64,000 bases of DNA. Origin: Ferrimonas sediminicola. Lineage in GTDB: Bacteria; Pseudomonadota; Gammaproteobacteria; Enterobacterales; Shewanellaceae. Each line of letters begins with the position of its first letter. Positions within the stretch are counted from its first letter, which is position 1. Position numbers and translations under genes: made by a program. The notes beneath the pieces were generated by a model. That model made no database searches and was not told the origin of the DNA. It worked only from the letters and a program-made list of their open reading frames with translations. This document shows, piece by piece, positions 26,533 to 37,601 of the stretch. Location of the stretch: positions 124,001-188,000 of the forward strand of contig NZ_SWCI01000007.1 in NCBI RefSeq assembly GCF_005116715.1, read 5' to 3'.

Positions 26533-28446
26533 ATGTCCCGTTTCTCCAGCAAAATCAAAAAGGCGTTCGCCGCCGATGGCCTGCTGGCGGAGACTCTGGA
26601 GGAGTTTCGCCACCGCCCGCAACAGCAGCAACTGGCCCATGCCCTGGCGGAGCACAGCACCCCGGGTAAGGTGCTGGTGGCGGAGGCGGGCACCGGCATC
26701 GGCAAGACCTTCGCCTACCTGCTGCCGGCCCTGCTGAGCGGCAAGAAAGTGGCCATCAGCACCGGCACCAAGAACCTGCAAGATCAGCTCTTTTTCAAAG
26801 ATCTTCCCCGACTTTTGCCGCTGATCGACTCAGGGGTCAAGGTGGCGCTGCTCAAGGGACGGGGCAATTACCTGTGCCTGTATCACCTGACTCAGCAGCT
26901 GGCGGACCCCGAGGCGCAGACCCCGGTGGAGATGGACCAGCTGATTCGCATCCGCAGCTGGGCCAATGGCACCGGCAGCGGCGATATGGCGGAGATGGAC
27001 TCCCTGGCGGAGGACGCCCCCATACTGCGTAAGGTGACCTCGACCCAGGACAACTGTCTGGGCAAGGCCTGCCCGGATTTCGACCGTTGCTTCCTGAAAA
27101 AGGCCAGGGCCAAGGCGATGGGGGCGGATCTGGTGGTGATCAACCACCACCTGTTCTTCGCCGATTCGGCGCTGAGAGAGGGGGGCTTTGGTGAACTCCT
27201 GCCGGAGCTGAACTGGATCATCTTCGATGAGGCCCATCAGCTGCCGGACATCGCCCTGACCCGCTACGGCGAGCGCCTCTCCGCCTCCAGCTTTCACTAC
27301 CTGGGCCGGGACGTGCGCCGGGTGTATAAGACCCTGAAGGATTGCAAATCCCTGGAGACCCGGGCCGACGAGCTCAGTCAGTGGGCGGATGAACTGACCG
27401 AGGCGATCCAGGCCAACGGCGAACCGGCCTGGCAGGCACAGCTGGGGTTTGAGGCGGTGGCGTCGGCCTGGCAGGGGCTGACCCGCTCCCTGGGGATGTT
27501 GAAGACCGAACTGGGCTACCACCTGGGGCGGGATGAGCTGGGGGATCAGTGCTTCGAGCGCAGTGCCCGGCTGATGGGGCTGCTGGACCATTTCGGCAAC
27601 CCGGATGCCAAGCGCATCTACCGGCTGGAGCGGCGGGAGCGGGGCTTTGGCCTGGTCTCCAGTCCCATGTCGGTGCGGGACGAACTCAAGGCGCTCTATA
27701 ACAGTTACCACTGCGCCTGGGCCTTTACTTCGGCCACTTTGCAGGTAGGGGGCGATTTTGGTTACTTTTCCCGGCAGATGGCCCTAGAGAAGGCTGATTC
27801 ACTGATTCTGGACAGCCCCTTTGATTACGCCAGCCAGGCGCTGATCTGTGTCCCCCGGCACCTTCCACAGCCCCATGAGGCCAATGTGGCCGAGCATCTG
27901 GCCGAGATCGCCTCCAGGCTGATTGAGGCGGCAGATGGGCGCACCTTCCTGCTGTTTACCAGTTACCAGATGATGTACCGGGTGGGGGAGTTGCTCAGTC
28001 ACCGTCAGAGCCGGCCCCTGCTGGTGCAGGGGATGGACTCCAAGCGGCAGCTGCTGAGTCGCTATCATGCCTATGGCAACGCGGTTCTGCTGGGTACCGC
28101 CGCGTTCTGGGAGGGGGTGGACGTTAGAGGCCGGGCGCTCTGTTGTGTTATGATCGACAAGCTGCCTTTCGTCTCTCCGGACGACCCCCTGACCCAGGCC
28201 AGGCTGACCGCCTGCGAGCGCAGTGGTCAGGATCCCTTTGCCATGGTGCAATTGCCTCAGGCGATCCTCGCCCTGAAGCAGGGTGTCGGCCGGTTGATTC
28301 GCAGCGAACAGGACCAGGGGGTGCTGGTGATCTGCGACCCCAGACTGGTTCAGCGCCCTTACGGCGAACAGTTTATACGCAGCCTGCCTCCGATGACGCG
28401 GACCCGCGGGCTGGACAAGGCTCTAGCACGATTAAGAGAAGTTTGA
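26533..28446 (+). CDS. yoaA: DinG/XPD-family ATP-dependent helicase YoaA
   Basis: A 637-residue superfamily 2, iron-sulfur helicase (E. coli YoaA 636), which in E. coli pairs with the DNA polymerase III chi subunit in damage tolerance. It shows Walker A EAGTGIGKT (51-59), the Fe-S cysteines in NYLCLYH, DNCLGKACPDFDRC, the DEAH box FDEAHQL, WAFTSATL and the motif VI region QGVGRLIRSEQDQG. I chose ATG 26533 (MSRFSSKIKKAF) over an earlier in-frame ATG. Its TGA shares one base with the tsaB start. Confidence 0.95.
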   Translation: MSRFSSKIKKAFAADGLLAETLEEFRHRPQQQQLAHALAEHSTPGKVLVAEAGTGIGKTFAYLLPALLSGKKVAISTGTKNLQDQLFFKDLPRLLPLIDSGVKVALLKGRGNYLCLYHLTQQLADPEAQTPVEMDQLIRIRSWANGTGSGDMAEMDSLAEDAPILRKVTSTQDNCLGKACPDFDRCFLKKARAKAMGADLVVINHHLFFADSALREGGFGELLPELNWIIFDEAHQLPDIALTRYGERLSASSFHYLGRDVRRVYKTLKDCKSLETRADELSQWADELTEAIQANGEPAWQAQLGFEAVASAWQGLTRSLGMLKTELGYHLGRDELGDQCFERSARLMGLLDHFGNPDAKRIYRLERRERGFGLVSSPMSVRDELKALYNSYHCAWAFTSATLQVGGDFGYFSRQMALEKADSLILDSPFDYASQALICVPRHLPQPHEANVAEHLAEIASRLIEAADGRTFLLFTSYQMMYRVGELLSHRQSRPLLVQGMDSKRQLLSRYHAYGNAVLLGTAAFWEGVDVRGRALCCVMIDKLPFVSPDDPLTQARLTACERSGQDPFAMVQLPQAILALKQGVGRLIRSEQDQGVLVICDPRLVQRPYGEQFIRSLPPMTRTRGLDKALARLREV

Positions 28447-29135
28447 TGTCTGAAAAGATTTTAATCATCGATACCGCCACCGAGAACTGCTCGGCGGCCC
28501 TGGTGCTCGGTGATCGGGTGATTGACCTGTGTGAAGAGGCTCCTCGTGAGCACAGCCAGAAGATTCTGCCCTTCGTGGAGCAGCTGTTGGCGGAGGGGGG
28601 CGTGACCCTGGCGGAACTGGACGCCATCGGCTTTGGCCGGGGTCCAGGCAGCTTCACCGGTATCCGTATTGGCACCGCCATGATGCAGGGACTGGCCCTG
28701 GGCGCCGAGCTTCCGGTACTGCCCATCTCCAACCTGGCCGCCATGGCCCAGGGCGCCATCGATGCCGGGGCCAGCACGGTGGTCGCCGCCATCGACGCCC
28801 GCATGGGCGAGGTGTATGTGGGCCGCTACGAGAGCCGCGATGGCCTGGCCACCCTGGTGGAGCAGGAGCTGGTGATCGCTCCCGATGAACTGCTTGCCCT
28901 GGAGCTGATGCAGGGGGACGAGCTGGTGGCTGTGGGCACAGGGTTTGAGACCTACCCAGAGCTGCTGGATGACGGACGCCTGACCGTCAGTGGCGATCAT
29001 CGTCTGCCCAGTGCTAAGATGATGGTGCCTTTGGCACTGGAACTCTATCGCAACGGCGGCGCTCTGCCTCTGGAGCAGGTGGAGCCGGTGTACCTGAGAG
29101 ACAACGTTGCCTGGAAAAAGATGCCAGGTAAGTAA
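28446..29135 (+). CDS. tsaB: tRNA threonylcarbamoyladenosine biosynthesis protein TsaB
   Basis: A 229-residue protein of the ASKHA fold that acts as a scaffold for TsaD and TsaE in making the t6A37 modification of ANN-decoding tRNAs. It begins KILIIDTATENCSAAL and has FGRGPGSFTGIRIG, the conserved TsaB/TsaD segment, then AAIDARMGEVYVG. It lacks the metal-binding His pair of TsaD, as expected. The yoaA-tsaB arrangement is shared with Shewanella and Vibrio. Confidence 0.95.
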   Translation: MSEKILIIDTATENCSAALVLGDRVIDLCEEAPREHSQKILPFVEQLLAEGGVTLAELDAIGFGRGPGSFTGIRIGTAMMQGLALGAELPVLPISNLAAMAQGAIDAGASTVVAAIDARMGEVYVGRYESRDGLATLVEQELVIAPDELLALELMQGDELVAVGTGFETYPELLDDGRLTVSGDHRLPSAKMMVPLALELYRNGGALPLEQVEPVYLRDNVAWKKMPGK

Positions 29136-29155
29136 CCGGAGACTGCGACACTGCC

Positions 29156-29434
29156 ATGATCCATCAGGTTGGATTATCCTCCCAGGCCCCTTTTCCGGCG
29201 AAACCGCAGGGCAAGGGGAGCCCGGAGAAAGCCAAACAGGCTGAGCCGGCGGTCAAAACCGCCGAGCTGGTGGTGCCCAGCGATCCCCAGGGCTGGCAGG
29301 CATTTGCTGCCGGCCGAACCCGCCTGATCCAGGAACACCCCGACTCCCGGGCCATCTCCGCCTACATGGAAACCGCCAATCAGGGGCTGCGCCAGGAACT
29401 GCAGTCGATGATGGGGGTGGATCTCTACGTCTGA
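29156..29434 (+). CDS. Small conserved-looking protein of unknown function
   Basis: A 92-residue basic-then-acidic protein starting 20 bases after tsaB. The first 40 residues are Pro/Lys-rich and probably disordered. The C-terminal half (residues 45-92, WQAFAAGRTRLIQEHPDSRAI and ending QSMMGVDLYV) is helical and looks like the conserved part. I do not recognise a named family. The ribosome site is weak (GGAG 13 bases before ATG), so the exact start is uncertain. It is likely cotranscribed with tsaB. Confidence 0.6.
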   Translation: MIHQVGLSSQAPFPAKPQGKGSPEKAKQAEPAVKTAELVVPSDPQGWQAFAAGRTRLIQEHPDSRAISAYMETANQGLRQELQSMMGVDLYV

Positions 29435-29607
29435 CCCGCCCGCCGTCTGTTGAGACAGTTGCAATCTTTCATCGTCGCGATAGCTTATAGACTCTGACCC
29501 CAACTTCGAGCCTGACCCGCTCCAGGAGGGATGCATGGGAGCCCGTGTGCCGGCGACTGCCTGGGCCGGTGACATCACCCCGAACCTTGTCTAGCCGGAG
29601 AGCCCGC

Positions 29608-30492
29608 GTGACCACAGAGAGTGACCCCAGGGAGCGGCGCTTCCAACTTGAAAACCTGTCGCTGGCGGCGCTGGAGTGGGGCCCGCCTCAGGGCCCGCTG
29701 ATCCTGGCACTGCACGGCTGGATGGACAACGCCCACAGCTTTGTCCCGCTGGCTCCGGCATTGGCCGCAATGGGTTATCGTGTGTTGGCGCCGGAGTTTC
29801 CCGGCCATGGTCACTCCGACCACCGCCCGGTGGGCAACTACTACCACTTCCTCGACTACCTCTATGATCTGCACCAGCTCTGGCCGCAGCTGGATGAGAC
29901 GCCGGCGCTGCTGCTGGGGCACTCCATGGGCGGCATCCTGGCGGGGCTGTTTGCCTCCCTCTACCCGGAGCGGGTCTCGAGGTTGGCGATCATCGAGGCG
30001 ATGGGCCCCCTGACCGCCGAACCCGGCGACAGCCTGGCGCGAATGCGGGCGGGCTTTGTCAGCCGGGACAAGGGGTTTCGGCCCCAGGGGTATCCGGATC
30101 TGGCACCGCTGGTCAAGGCCAGAGCCGCCGCCGGTGGGTTGGACGAGTCCCTGGCCCGGTTGCTGCTTGAACGAAACCTGAAACAGCGCGACGGGCTGTG
30201 GCACTGGCGTTCCGACCCACGGCTGCGCACCCGTTCGCCCTGGATGATGACCGAGGCCCAGGGGCAGCAGCTGATGTCGGACCTGCAGGCCGACACCCTG
30301 GTGGTGCTGGGGGAGGCCGGCTTCGACGGGCTCAGGGAGGCGTGGCCGGAGCGCCGGGGATGGCTGAATCAACCTCGGCTGAAACAGATTGGCGGCGGCC
30401 ACCATTGCCATATGGAGTCGCCCCGGGAACTGGCGGCGCTTCTGGAACGGTTTATTGGTGTAAAAAGCAGCGAACACACCAACTTAGGTTAG
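29608..30492 (+). CDS. Alpha/beta-fold hydrolase
   Basis: A 294-residue hydrolase with the oxyanion LALHGWMDN, nucleophile elbow GHSMGG (Ser106), and a C-terminal GGGHHCHMESP with the catalytic His. A cap region of about 80 residues lies after the nucleophile. Members act on esters, epoxides or C-C bonds; the substrate cannot be told. The GTG at 29608 has CGGAG 8 bases upstream. The fadD gene follows 100 bases later, so a link to lipid metabolism is possible but not shown. Confidence 0.85.
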   Translation: MTTESDPRERRFQLENLSLAALEWGPPQGPLILALHGWMDNAHSFVPLAPALAAMGYRVLAPEFPGHGHSDHRPVGNYYHFLDYLYDLHQLWPQLDETPALLLGHSMGGILAGLFASLYPERVSRLAIIEAMGPLTAEPGDSLARMRAGFVSRDKGFRPQGYPDLAPLVKARAAAGGLDESLARLLLERNLKQRDGLWHWRSDPRLRTRSPWMMTEAQGQQLMSDLQADTLVVLGEAGFDGLREAWPERRGWLNQPRLKQIGGGHHCHMESPRELAALLERFIGVKSSEHTNLG

Positions 30493-30592
30493 GTTTCATC
30501 GCAGATGGCGGTATCATTGGGCCATCGACGTCGCGCCCCGCTGTCACTGAGGGCGCACAGACCCTAAGTCCTGTTCCAGAAAGGAGAACAGT

Positions 30593-32278
30593 GTGGACAA
30601 GGCATGGCTTAACAGCTATCCCGCCGGCGTTCCGGCGGAGATTCATCCCGAACAGTACCGTAACCTGCTTGACCTGTTTGAGCAGAGTTGTCACACCTAC
30701 GCCGATCAGGTGGCCTTCATCAATATGGGGGCGGTGCTCACCTATCGTCGCGTCGAGGAGCAGAGCCGCGCCTTTGCCGCCTACCTGCAGAACGAACTGA
30801 AGTTGCAGAAGGGCGACCGGGTGGCGATCATGATGCCCAACCTGCTGCAATATCCGGTGGCCCTGCTGGGCGTGCTGCGCGCCGGCATGGTGGCGGTGAA
30901 CGTCAACCCCCTCTATACCCCCCGCGAGTTGAAGCATCAGCTGAGTGATGCCGGCGCCAAGGCGATCGTGCTGGTGACCAACTTTGGTCAGAGCCTGCAG
31001 CAGATCGTCGACGATACCCCGGTCGAGCACGTGATCCTGACTAAGATCGGTGACCACCTGTCGGCACCCAAGCGCACCCTGGTGAACTTCGTGGTGAAGT
31101 ACGTGAAGAAGATGGTGCCCAAGTACCACCTGCCCTACGCGGTGTCCATGCGCAAGGCGCTGGCGGTGGGGCGTCGGCTGCAATACATCAAGCCCAAGGT
31201 GGCCCTCGATGACATCGCGGTGCTGCAGTACACCGGCGGTACCACCGGGGTGGCCAAGGGGGCGATGCTGACCCACAAGTCGCTGATTGCCAACATGCTG
31301 CAGGCGGAGGCATTTTTTGGCTCTCTTATAGATGATGGCAGTGACTTGGTGGTGACGCCGCTGCCGCTGTACCACGTGTTTGCCAACACGGTGAACCTGC
31401 TGCTGTTCTTCAAGAAGGGCTGCCAGAACCTGCTGATCACCAACCCCAGGGACATGCCAGCCTTCCTCGGCGAGCTGAAGAAGTACCCCTTCACCGCGTT
31501 GACCGGGGTCAACACCCTGTTCAACGCCATGCTCAACCAGGAGGCGTTCCGCGAGCTGGATTTCAGTCATTTGAAGATCACTGTGGGCGGGGGCATGGCG
31601 GTGCAGCGAGCCGTGGCCGAGCGCTGGCAGGAGGTGACCGGCCAGCCGCTGATCGAGGGCTATGGCCTGACCGAGTGCTCGCCGGTGGCGGCGGCGGGCA
31701 CCTATGATCAGAAGGAGTACACCGGCGCCATCGGCCTGCCGATCCCCTCCACCGAGATGCGGGCGGTGGACGACGACGGCAACCCGGTGAAGCCAGGCGA
31801 AACCGGCGAACTGCAGGTTCGCGGGCCCCAGGTGATGAAGGGCTACTGGCAGCGCCCCGACGAGACCGCCAAGGTGTTGACCGACGACGGCTGGCTGTTC
31901 ACCGGCGACATCGGCTACATGGACGACAAGGGCCAGTTCTTTATCGTCGATCGCAAGAAGGACATGATCCTGGTGTCCGGCTTCAATGTCTTCCCCAATG
32001 AGGTGGAGGACGTGGTCGCCAGCCATCCCAAGGTGCTGGAGGTGGCTGCCGTCGGGGTGCCCCACGAGGTGTCCGGCGAGCTGGTGAAAATCTTCGTGGT
32101 GGCCAAAGATCCCTCCCTGACTGACAAGGAGCTGATTGCCCACTGCCGCAAGTCGCTGACCGGCTACAAGGTGCCTAAACTGGTGGAGTTCCGTGATGAC
32201 CTGCCCAAGACCAACGTGGGCAAGATCCTCCGCCGTGAGTTGCGGGAAGAGCAGACCAAGGAGGCCACCGGCGTATGA
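30593..32278 (+). CDS. fadD: Long-chain fatty acid--CoA ligase (copy 1)
   Basis: A 561-residue acyl-CoA synthetase of the adenylate-forming family that activates long-chain fatty acids as they enter the cell, feeding beta-oxidation. Motifs are [16 protein letters not shown] (ATP P-loop), [25 protein letters not shown] and the C-terminal catalytic Lys in [15 protein letters not shown]. It starts with GTG at 30593 behind AAGGAG. The last four bases overlap the rnd start. A close paralogue follows rnd. Confidence 0.95.
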   Translation: MDKAWLNSYPAGVPAEIHPEQYRNLLDLFEQSCHTYADQVAFINMGAVLTYRRVEEQSRAFAAYLQNELKLQKGDRVAIMMPNLLQYPVALLGVLRAGMVAVNVNPLYTPRELKHQLSDAGAKAIVLVTNFGQSLQQIVDDTPVEHVILTKIGDHLSAPKRTLVNFVVKYVKKMVPKYHLPYAVSMRKALAVGRRLQYIKPKVALDDIAVLQYTGGTTGVAKGAMLTHKSLIANMLQAEAFFGSLIDDGSDLVVTPLPLYHVFANTVNLLLFFKKGCQNLLITNPRDMPAFLGELKKYPFTALTGVNTLFNAMLNQEAFRELDFSHLKITVGGGMAVQRAVAERWQEVTGQPLIEGYGLTECSPVAAAGTYDQKEYTGAIGLPIPSTEMRAVDDDGNPVKPGETGELQVRGPQVMKGYWQRPDETAKVLTDDGWLFTGDIGYMDDKGQFFIVDRKKDMILVSGFNVFPNEVEDVVASHPKVLEVAAVGVPHEVSGELVKIFVVAKDPSLTDKELIAHCRKSLTGYKVPKLVEFRDDLPKTNVGKILRRELREEQTKEATGV

Positions 32279-33390
32279 GTGAACTGAGCTGGCAGTGGAT
32301 CGATAGCGACGAGGGGCTGGCTCGGCTGTGCGACCAGGCCAGCCGAGCCGAGGCGGTGGCCCTGGACACCGAGTTTGTCCGCACCCGCACCCTCTATGCC
32401 CAGCTGGGGCTGATCCAGCTGTATGACGGGACCAACCTGGCTCTGGTCGATCCCCTGGCCATCGATGACCTGGGCCCCTTCTGGCGCCTGCTGGAGAACG
32501 AATCGGTGGTCAAGGTGCTGCACTCCTGCAGCGAGGATCTGGAGATCTTCGCTCAGCAGGGTGGGGTGCAGCCCAAGCCGCTGTTCGACACCCAAGTGGC
32601 CGGCGTGTTGTTGAACAAGGGCGCCCCCATGGGCTACGGCAAGATGGTCGAGGCCTACCTGGGGTTGGAGCTGGACAAGGGGGAGTCGCGCACCAACTGG
32701 CTGGCTCGCCCCCTGCGGGACAGCCAGCTGCAGTACGCCGCCGCCGACGTGCTCTACCTGCTGCAGATCTATCACACCATGAAGCAGGAGATCGCCGACG
32801 TTGGTCGCTATCACTGGCTGATGGAGGAGGGGGAGCGCCTGACGGAGGGGCGGCTGGCCCCGCCGGACCCACAAGCCGCCTATCTGAAGGTGAAAAATGC
32901 CTACCAACTGCGTCCGGAGCAGCTGGCGATCCTCAAGTCCCTGGCTGCCTGGCGGCTGGGGGTGGCCCAGAAGCGGGACCTGGCGCTTAACTTCGTCATC
33001 AAGGATGCGGCAATGCTGACTCTGGCCAAGCGGGCGCCCCGGAGCATCAACTACCTGACTCAGCTGGACTGCCTGACCGAGCGTGATGTGCAGCGCCATG
33101 GCAAGGCGATCCTGCGGGCGGTGGCCGAAGCCGATCTGGACAACCCACCCGAGCCGGTGGATCCCCTGTCTGCCGACCCGGCCTTTCGTGATGCCGCCAA
33201 GCTGGTGCGCAAGGCCCTGACCCAGGTGTGTGAACAGCAACAAGTGGCCACCGAGCTGATGGCTTCGAAGAAGCTGGTGCACCAGTACCTGAAGTGGCGG
33301 CTGGGCGGCGAGCAGGGTGAGCAGCCGGTGGTGTTGCGCGGCTGGCGCGGTGAACTGGCCCGCGGGAGCCTGGAGGAGCTGAGTCTCTGA
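32275..33390 (+). CDS. rnd: Ribonuclease D
   Basis: A 371-residue 3'-5' exoribonuclease (E. coli 375) that trims tRNA and other small RNA 3' ends. The DEDDy nuclease domain has [13 protein letters not shown] (Exo I), [11 protein letters not shown] (Exo II) and [13 protein letters not shown] (Exo III with Tyr). The first HRDC domain is at about 205-285 ([19 protein letters not shown]), and a second lies in the C-terminus. It is translationally coupled to fadD by an ATGA overlap, as in Shewanella and enterobacteria. Confidence 0.96.
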   Translation: MSELSWQWIDSDEGLARLCDQASRAEAVALDTEFVRTRTLYAQLGLIQLYDGTNLALVDPLAIDDLGPFWRLLENESVVKVLHSCSEDLEIFAQQGGVQPKPLFDTQVAGVLLNKGAPMGYGKMVEAYLGLELDKGESRTNWLARPLRDSQLQYAAADVLYLLQIYHTMKQEIADVGRYHWLMEEGERLTEGRLAPPDPQAAYLKVKNAYQLRPEQLAILKSLAAWRLGVAQKRDLALNFVIKDAAMLTLAKRAPRSINYLTQLDCLTERDVQRHGKAILRAVAEADLDNPPEPVDPLSADPAFRDAAKLVRKALTQVCEQQQVATELMASKKLVHQYLKWRLGGEQGEQPVVLRGWRGELARGSLEELSL

Positions 33391-33407
33391 GCCCAGGTGT
33401 TTGAGAC

Positions 33408-33433
33408 GGGGACCCCATGGGGTCCCCTTTTTT
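33408..33433 (+). terminator. Terminator after fadD-rnd
   Basis: A perfect 20-base palindrome, GGGGACCCCA followed by its reverse complement, is followed by six T residues. Confidence 0.9.
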
Positions 33434-33615
33434 GTGGGTTTTTCACCGCCTGTGGCGGTGGATAGCCAAATGGAATAAAGATGTTAATTGCATGTATATC
33501 AAGGCTGACAATTGCCCAAATATGTGTGATGATGCTCACGTTTATACGCCCGTTTAATACGGGCGATTAAAAATGAGAAGCGGCGTGGAGAAGCCGCGTG
33601 AACAAGGAGCGACAC

Positions 33616-35286
33616 ATGGAAAAGGTCTGGTTAGCGAGTTACCCCGAGGGCGTGCCGACGGAGATTGATCCCGATCGGTTCTCCTCACTGGTCGATCTGT
33701 TCGAACAGTCGGTAGCCCGCTTCGGAGATAAACCTGCCTTTATCAACATGGGAAAAACCATCACCTATAACGAGCTGGACAAGCTGAGCCGGGACTTTGC
33801 CGCCTACCTGCAACAGGATCTGAAGCTGACCCAGGGAGACCGGGTGGCGATCATGATGCCCAACCTGCTGCAGTATCCGGTGGCGCTGTTCGGTGTGCTG
33901 CGGGCGGGGATGGTGGTGGTGAACGTCAATCCGCTCTACACCGCCCGGGAACTGAAGCACCAGTTGACGGACGCCGGTGCCAAGGCGATTGTGGTAGTGT
34001 CGAACTTCGCCTCCACCCTAGAGCAGGTGGTGGATGACACTCCGGTGGAGCACGTGATCCTGACCAGGCTGGGGGACCAGCTCTCCCCGTTCAAACGCAC
34101 TCTGGTCAACTTCGTCGTCAAATACATCAAGAAGATGGTGCCCAAGTACCACCTGCCCGACGCCCACTCCATGCGCAGCGCCCTCTATAAAGGCGGCCAG
34201 CGCCCCTTTACCAAGCCAGCCATCGACAACGGCGATCTGGCGTTTCTGCAGTACACCGGTGGTACCACCGGTGTGGCCAAGGGCGCCATGCTGACCCACA
34301 GGAACCTAGTGGCCAACCTGGAGCAGGTGAGCGCCTGGATAGGGCCCACCCTGACCGAGGGTGAGGAGATGGTGATCACCGCGTTGCCCCTGTATCACAT
34401 CTTCGCCCTGACCTGTAACTGCCTGACTTTCATGAAGTTGGGCGGAACCAACCTGATGATCACCAATCCCAGGGACATGCCGCTGTTTATCAAGACCATC
34501 AGGCAGTACCCCTTCACCGCCATCACCGGGGTGAACACCCTGTTTAACGGCCTGCTCAATACCCCGGGATTTGACCAACTGGATTTCAGTAAGCTGAAGG
34601 TGGCCCTGGGGGGCGGGATGGCGGTGCAGGCCGCGGTGGCGGACAAGTGGCAACAGGTGACCGGATCCCGTCTGCTGGAGGGGTTTGGCCTGACCGAAAG
34701 CGCCCCCGTGGCCTCGGTGGCGCCCTACAACGCCAAGGGGTACGACGGCACCATTGGCCTGCCGCTGCCCTCCTGCGCCATCCGCCTGGTGGATGAGCAG
34801 GGCCAGGAGGTGGCTCTGGGTGAGCGTGGCGAGTTGCAGATCCAGGGGCCCAACGTGATGAAGGGGTACTGGCAGCGTCCCGAGGCGACCGCCGATACCA
34901 TCTCACAAGATGGCTGGCTCTCCACCGGAGACATCGCCACCATGGATGAGCGGGGCTACTTCAAGATTGTCGATCGCAAGAAAGATATGATCCTGGTGTC
35001 GGGGTTCAACGTGTTCCCCAACGAAATCGAGGATGTGGTGGTGATGCACGAGGCGGTGGTGGAAGCCGCCGCCATCGGCGTGCCTAACCCCGCTTCCGGG
35101 GAGGTGGTGAAGGTGTTCGTGGTGGCCAAGCCCGGCACCAGTGAGGAGAGCATCATCCGTCACTGCAAGAAACACCTGACCGGCTACAAGATCCCCAAGA
35201 TCATCGAATTCAGGGAGGAACTGCCCAAGACCAACGTCGGCAAGATCCTGCGGCGGGCGTTGCGGGAGGAGGAGCAGGCCGCCTGA
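33616..35286 (+). CDS. fadD: Long-chain fatty acid--CoA ligase (copy 2)
   Basis: A 556-residue paralogue of the gene at 30593, with the same motifs: [41 protein letters not shown] and [15 protein letters not shown]. It differs most in the acyl-pocket region (residues of about 230-330) and may favour other chain lengths. The ATG at 33616 follows AAGGAG by 6 bases. In its leader, CGCCCGT (33547-33553) and ACGGGCG (33559-33565) form a small hairpin. It has its own promoter region and terminator. Confidence 0.95.
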   Translation: MEKVWLASYPEGVPTEIDPDRFSSLVDLFEQSVARFGDKPAFINMGKTITYNELDKLSRDFAAYLQQDLKLTQGDRVAIMMPNLLQYPVALFGVLRAGMVVVNVNPLYTARELKHQLTDAGAKAIVVVSNFASTLEQVVDDTPVEHVILTRLGDQLSPFKRTLVNFVVKYIKKMVPKYHLPDAHSMRSALYKGGQRPFTKPAIDNGDLAFLQYTGGTTGVAKGAMLTHRNLVANLEQVSAWIGPTLTEGEEMVITALPLYHIFALTCNCLTFMKLGGTNLMITNPRDMPLFIKTIRQYPFTAITGVNTLFNGLLNTPGFDQLDFSKLKVALGGGMAVQAAVADKWQQVTGSRLLEGFGLTESAPVASVAPYNAKGYDGTIGLPLPSCAIRLVDEQGQEVALGERGELQIQGPNVMKGYWQRPEATADTISQDGWLSTGDIATMDERGYFKIVDRKKDMILVSGFNVFPNEIEDVVVMHEAVVEAAAIGVPNPASGEVVKVFVVAKPGTSEESIIRHCKKHLTGYKIPKIIEFREELPKTNVGKILRRALREEEQAA

Positions 35287-35367
35287 CATCTCTCTGTCAT
35301 ACTGGTTCGATAGTCTGAGCGGGATAGCTCATCTGTATTGATGCTGATTCCGTCTGGATTCGCTGCT

Positions 35368-35392
35368 GGCACCCCAAGGGGTGCCTTTTTTT
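35368..35392 (+). terminator. Terminator after the second fadD
   Basis: GGCACCCC (35368-35375) pairs with GGGGTGCC (35378-35385) around AA, followed by seven T residues. Confidence 0.9.
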
Positions 35393-35510
35393 ATCAAATT
35401 TTTTCAATGTCTTGGCTCCAACCTGCCGGGACTCAGCGATTCTCACGGTTTGGAACGGGTTCCTGGCGTATAAGCGTTGGCACTTGTTATCCGCCTAGGG
35501 AGATTCCGCC

Positions 35511-37418
35511 GTGCACCATCTGGGGTTAAAGAGGACCATTACCCTGTACATCATCGTTCTGGTCACCCTCTGTCTCTGCTCGACCAACCTGTTGGGCTAT
35601 CTCAATCTGAAGACCACGACCCAGGCCAGCGTCGACCGGGAGATGAGCGCTCGCACCCAGGAGGCGGCGCAGAAGATTCAGCGCTGGTTTCAGGCCAAAG
35701 CCGAGGGGGTGAGGGCGGTGGCGGAACACTACCGCCGGGGCGCACTGGAGGGTCGCTACGTGGCGACCGCCCGCCTGTCCACCGACAGCCTGGATCTCTA
35801 CTCCATGTACTTCGCCTTCGAGGATGGCCTTGCCTACGCCAGTGCTGCCGAGGATGGGGTGTGGCACGACGGGGTGGCCGACCCCGGCCAGTATGATCCC
35901 AGGGGACGTGGCTGGTACAAGCTGGGACGCACGGCGCCGCAGGGTAAGCTGACGGAGATCTACACAGATGTGGTGACCGGCAAGCCGGTGATCTCGGTGG
36001 TGATCGATCTGGGGGACGGGGTGTTGTCTGGCGACATCGGGCTGGGCATTTTGCAGCAGACCGTATCCGAGGTGAGCCTGCCCGGGGTGGTGAGCTTTAT
36101 CGTCGATGACTCTGGTACTGTGCTGGCGTCCAGTTCAAAGAGCCTGAAGAGCGGTGACAGGCTGGCGGATGCCGGACTTGAGGAGCTGGGCCAGACACTG
36201 GGGGCCCAGGTCACCAAGACCCGTTATCGCTTCGAGGGGGTGGATAAACTGGCCTACGCCAGTGCCATTGATCTGATCGGCGCGGAGCGCTGGCATCTGG
36301 TGTTCGCGCTGGAGGAGTCGGTGGCCTACGCGGCGTTGGAGTCGGCGGCAGTCAAGGCGGTGGTCACCTCTGTGGGGATGCTGGCCATTGGCGTGGTGCT
36401 GGCGGTGGTGGTGCTGAACTATCTCTACCGGCCGGTGCTGGAGCTGAAGGCGATGGTGGCCGACTTGACCCAGGGCAACGCCGATCTGACCCGGCGGCTG
36501 GCGGTCAAGGGGGAGGATGACCTGGCCCAGATCTCGCAAGGGATCAACCAGTTTATTGACCGGTTGCAGCAGCTGATGTTGCGTCTGCAGCATCACTCGC
36601 TGGAGATCGGCCGCAGCATTGAGGCCCTGGAGTGTCAAAGCAGTGAAAACCACGCCCTAATCGCTTCCCACCGAGGCGAAACCGACCAGGTGGTCTCGGC
36701 GGTTCAGGAGCTTAGCGCCACCTCGGCGGACGTGGCGGGTAATACCAATACCGCCGCCAGCTTTACCCAGGTGACCCATGAACTGGTGGGGCACTCCGAG
36801 CAGTCGGTAGGCCAGGCGACCGCGTCGGTCTCTCAATTGGTGGAGGAGATCGCCCTGACCGCCGATAACCTGGCTGAGATTGAGCGGGATACCTCCACCA
36901 TCACCGACATCATCCGCACCATCGGCGAGATTGCCGATCAGACCAACCTGCTGGCACTGAATGCCGCCATCGAGGCCGCCCGGGCCGGCGAACAGGGGCG
37001 GGGGTTTGCGGTGGTGGCCGATGAGGTGCGGGCCCTGGCCGCCAGGACCCGAACCAGCACCGCCGAGATTGAGCAGAGCCTGATGAAGTTGCGTCAGGGT
37101 TCGGAGAGGGCAATCGAGTCGATGGGCCGCACCCACAGCCGTTGTGACGCCGCCACCGCCTGCACCTCCGACGTGGCCGACGAGCTGCGACAGATTGCCG
37201 ACAAGGTGTCCCACATCAACGACCTCAATCGTCAGATTGCGACCGCGACCGAACAGCAGAGCTGCGTCAGCAACGAGGTGGCGGGCAATATGACCACCAT
37301 AGGGCAACTGGCGGGGCAATTGGAGCGGAACGACGGGGCGGTGGTTCGTGAGACCCAGGCGCTGGCCCGGGCTAACGAGGGGTTCAACCGGGTGGTGGCA
37401 GAGTTCAGGCTCAGCTGA
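35511..37418 (+). CDS. Methyl-accepting chemotaxis protein with double Cache sensor
   Basis: A 635-residue chemoreceptor with an N-terminal membrane helix (about 8-28), a periplasmic dCache domain (about 35-275), a second helix (about 285-305), HAMP and the methyl-accepting domain with the tip [20 protein letters not shown]. The sensor contains [12 protein letters not shown] and later EIYTD, which look like the amino-acid-binding motif of dCache_1 receptors, but the Asp expected two residues after WY is Leu. An amino acid ligand is therefore only a possibility. The GTG start at 35511 follows AGGGAG. Confidence 0.93.
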   Translation: MHHLGLKRTITLYIIVLVTLCLCSTNLLGYLNLKTTTQASVDREMSARTQEAAQKIQRWFQAKAEGVRAVAEHYRRGALEGRYVATARLSTDSLDLYSMYFAFEDGLAYASAAEDGVWHDGVADPGQYDPRGRGWYKLGRTAPQGKLTEIYTDVVTGKPVISVVIDLGDGVLSGDIGLGILQQTVSEVSLPGVVSFIVDDSGTVLASSSKSLKSGDRLADAGLEELGQTLGAQVTKTRYRFEGVDKLAYASAIDLIGAERWHLVFALEESVAYAALESAAVKAVVTSVGMLAIGVVLAVVVLNYLYRPVLELKAMVADLTQGNADLTRRLAVKGEDDLAQISQGINQFIDRLQQLMLRLQHHSLEIGRSIEALECQSSENHALIASHRGETDQVVSAVQELSATSADVAGNTNTAASFTQVTHELVGHSEQSVGQATASVSQLVEEIALTADNLAEIERDTSTITDIIRTIGEIADQTNLLALNAAIEAARAGEQGRGFAVVADEVRALAARTRTSTAEIEQSLMKLRQGSERAIESMGRTHSRCDAATACTSDVADELRQIADKVSHINDLNRQIATATEQQSCVSNEVAGNMTTIGQLAGQLERNDGAVVRETQALARANEGFNRVVAEFRLS

Positions 37419-37601
37419 CGACTCCGTCGTTGTAAATTTATGACGAATGCCGCTCTTGCGCCGGATCCCAATGTGGGGTCCGACTGGGTCGCGCCGGGCC
37501 AAATGCGGCCAGGAAGTGACCGCGGGAAGCCGCTGATGGTTGCTTTTGTTTGGAAACTTTGATCATATGTGGTCAGTCCTGAAAGCGGGGGGAGTGACAG
37601 C

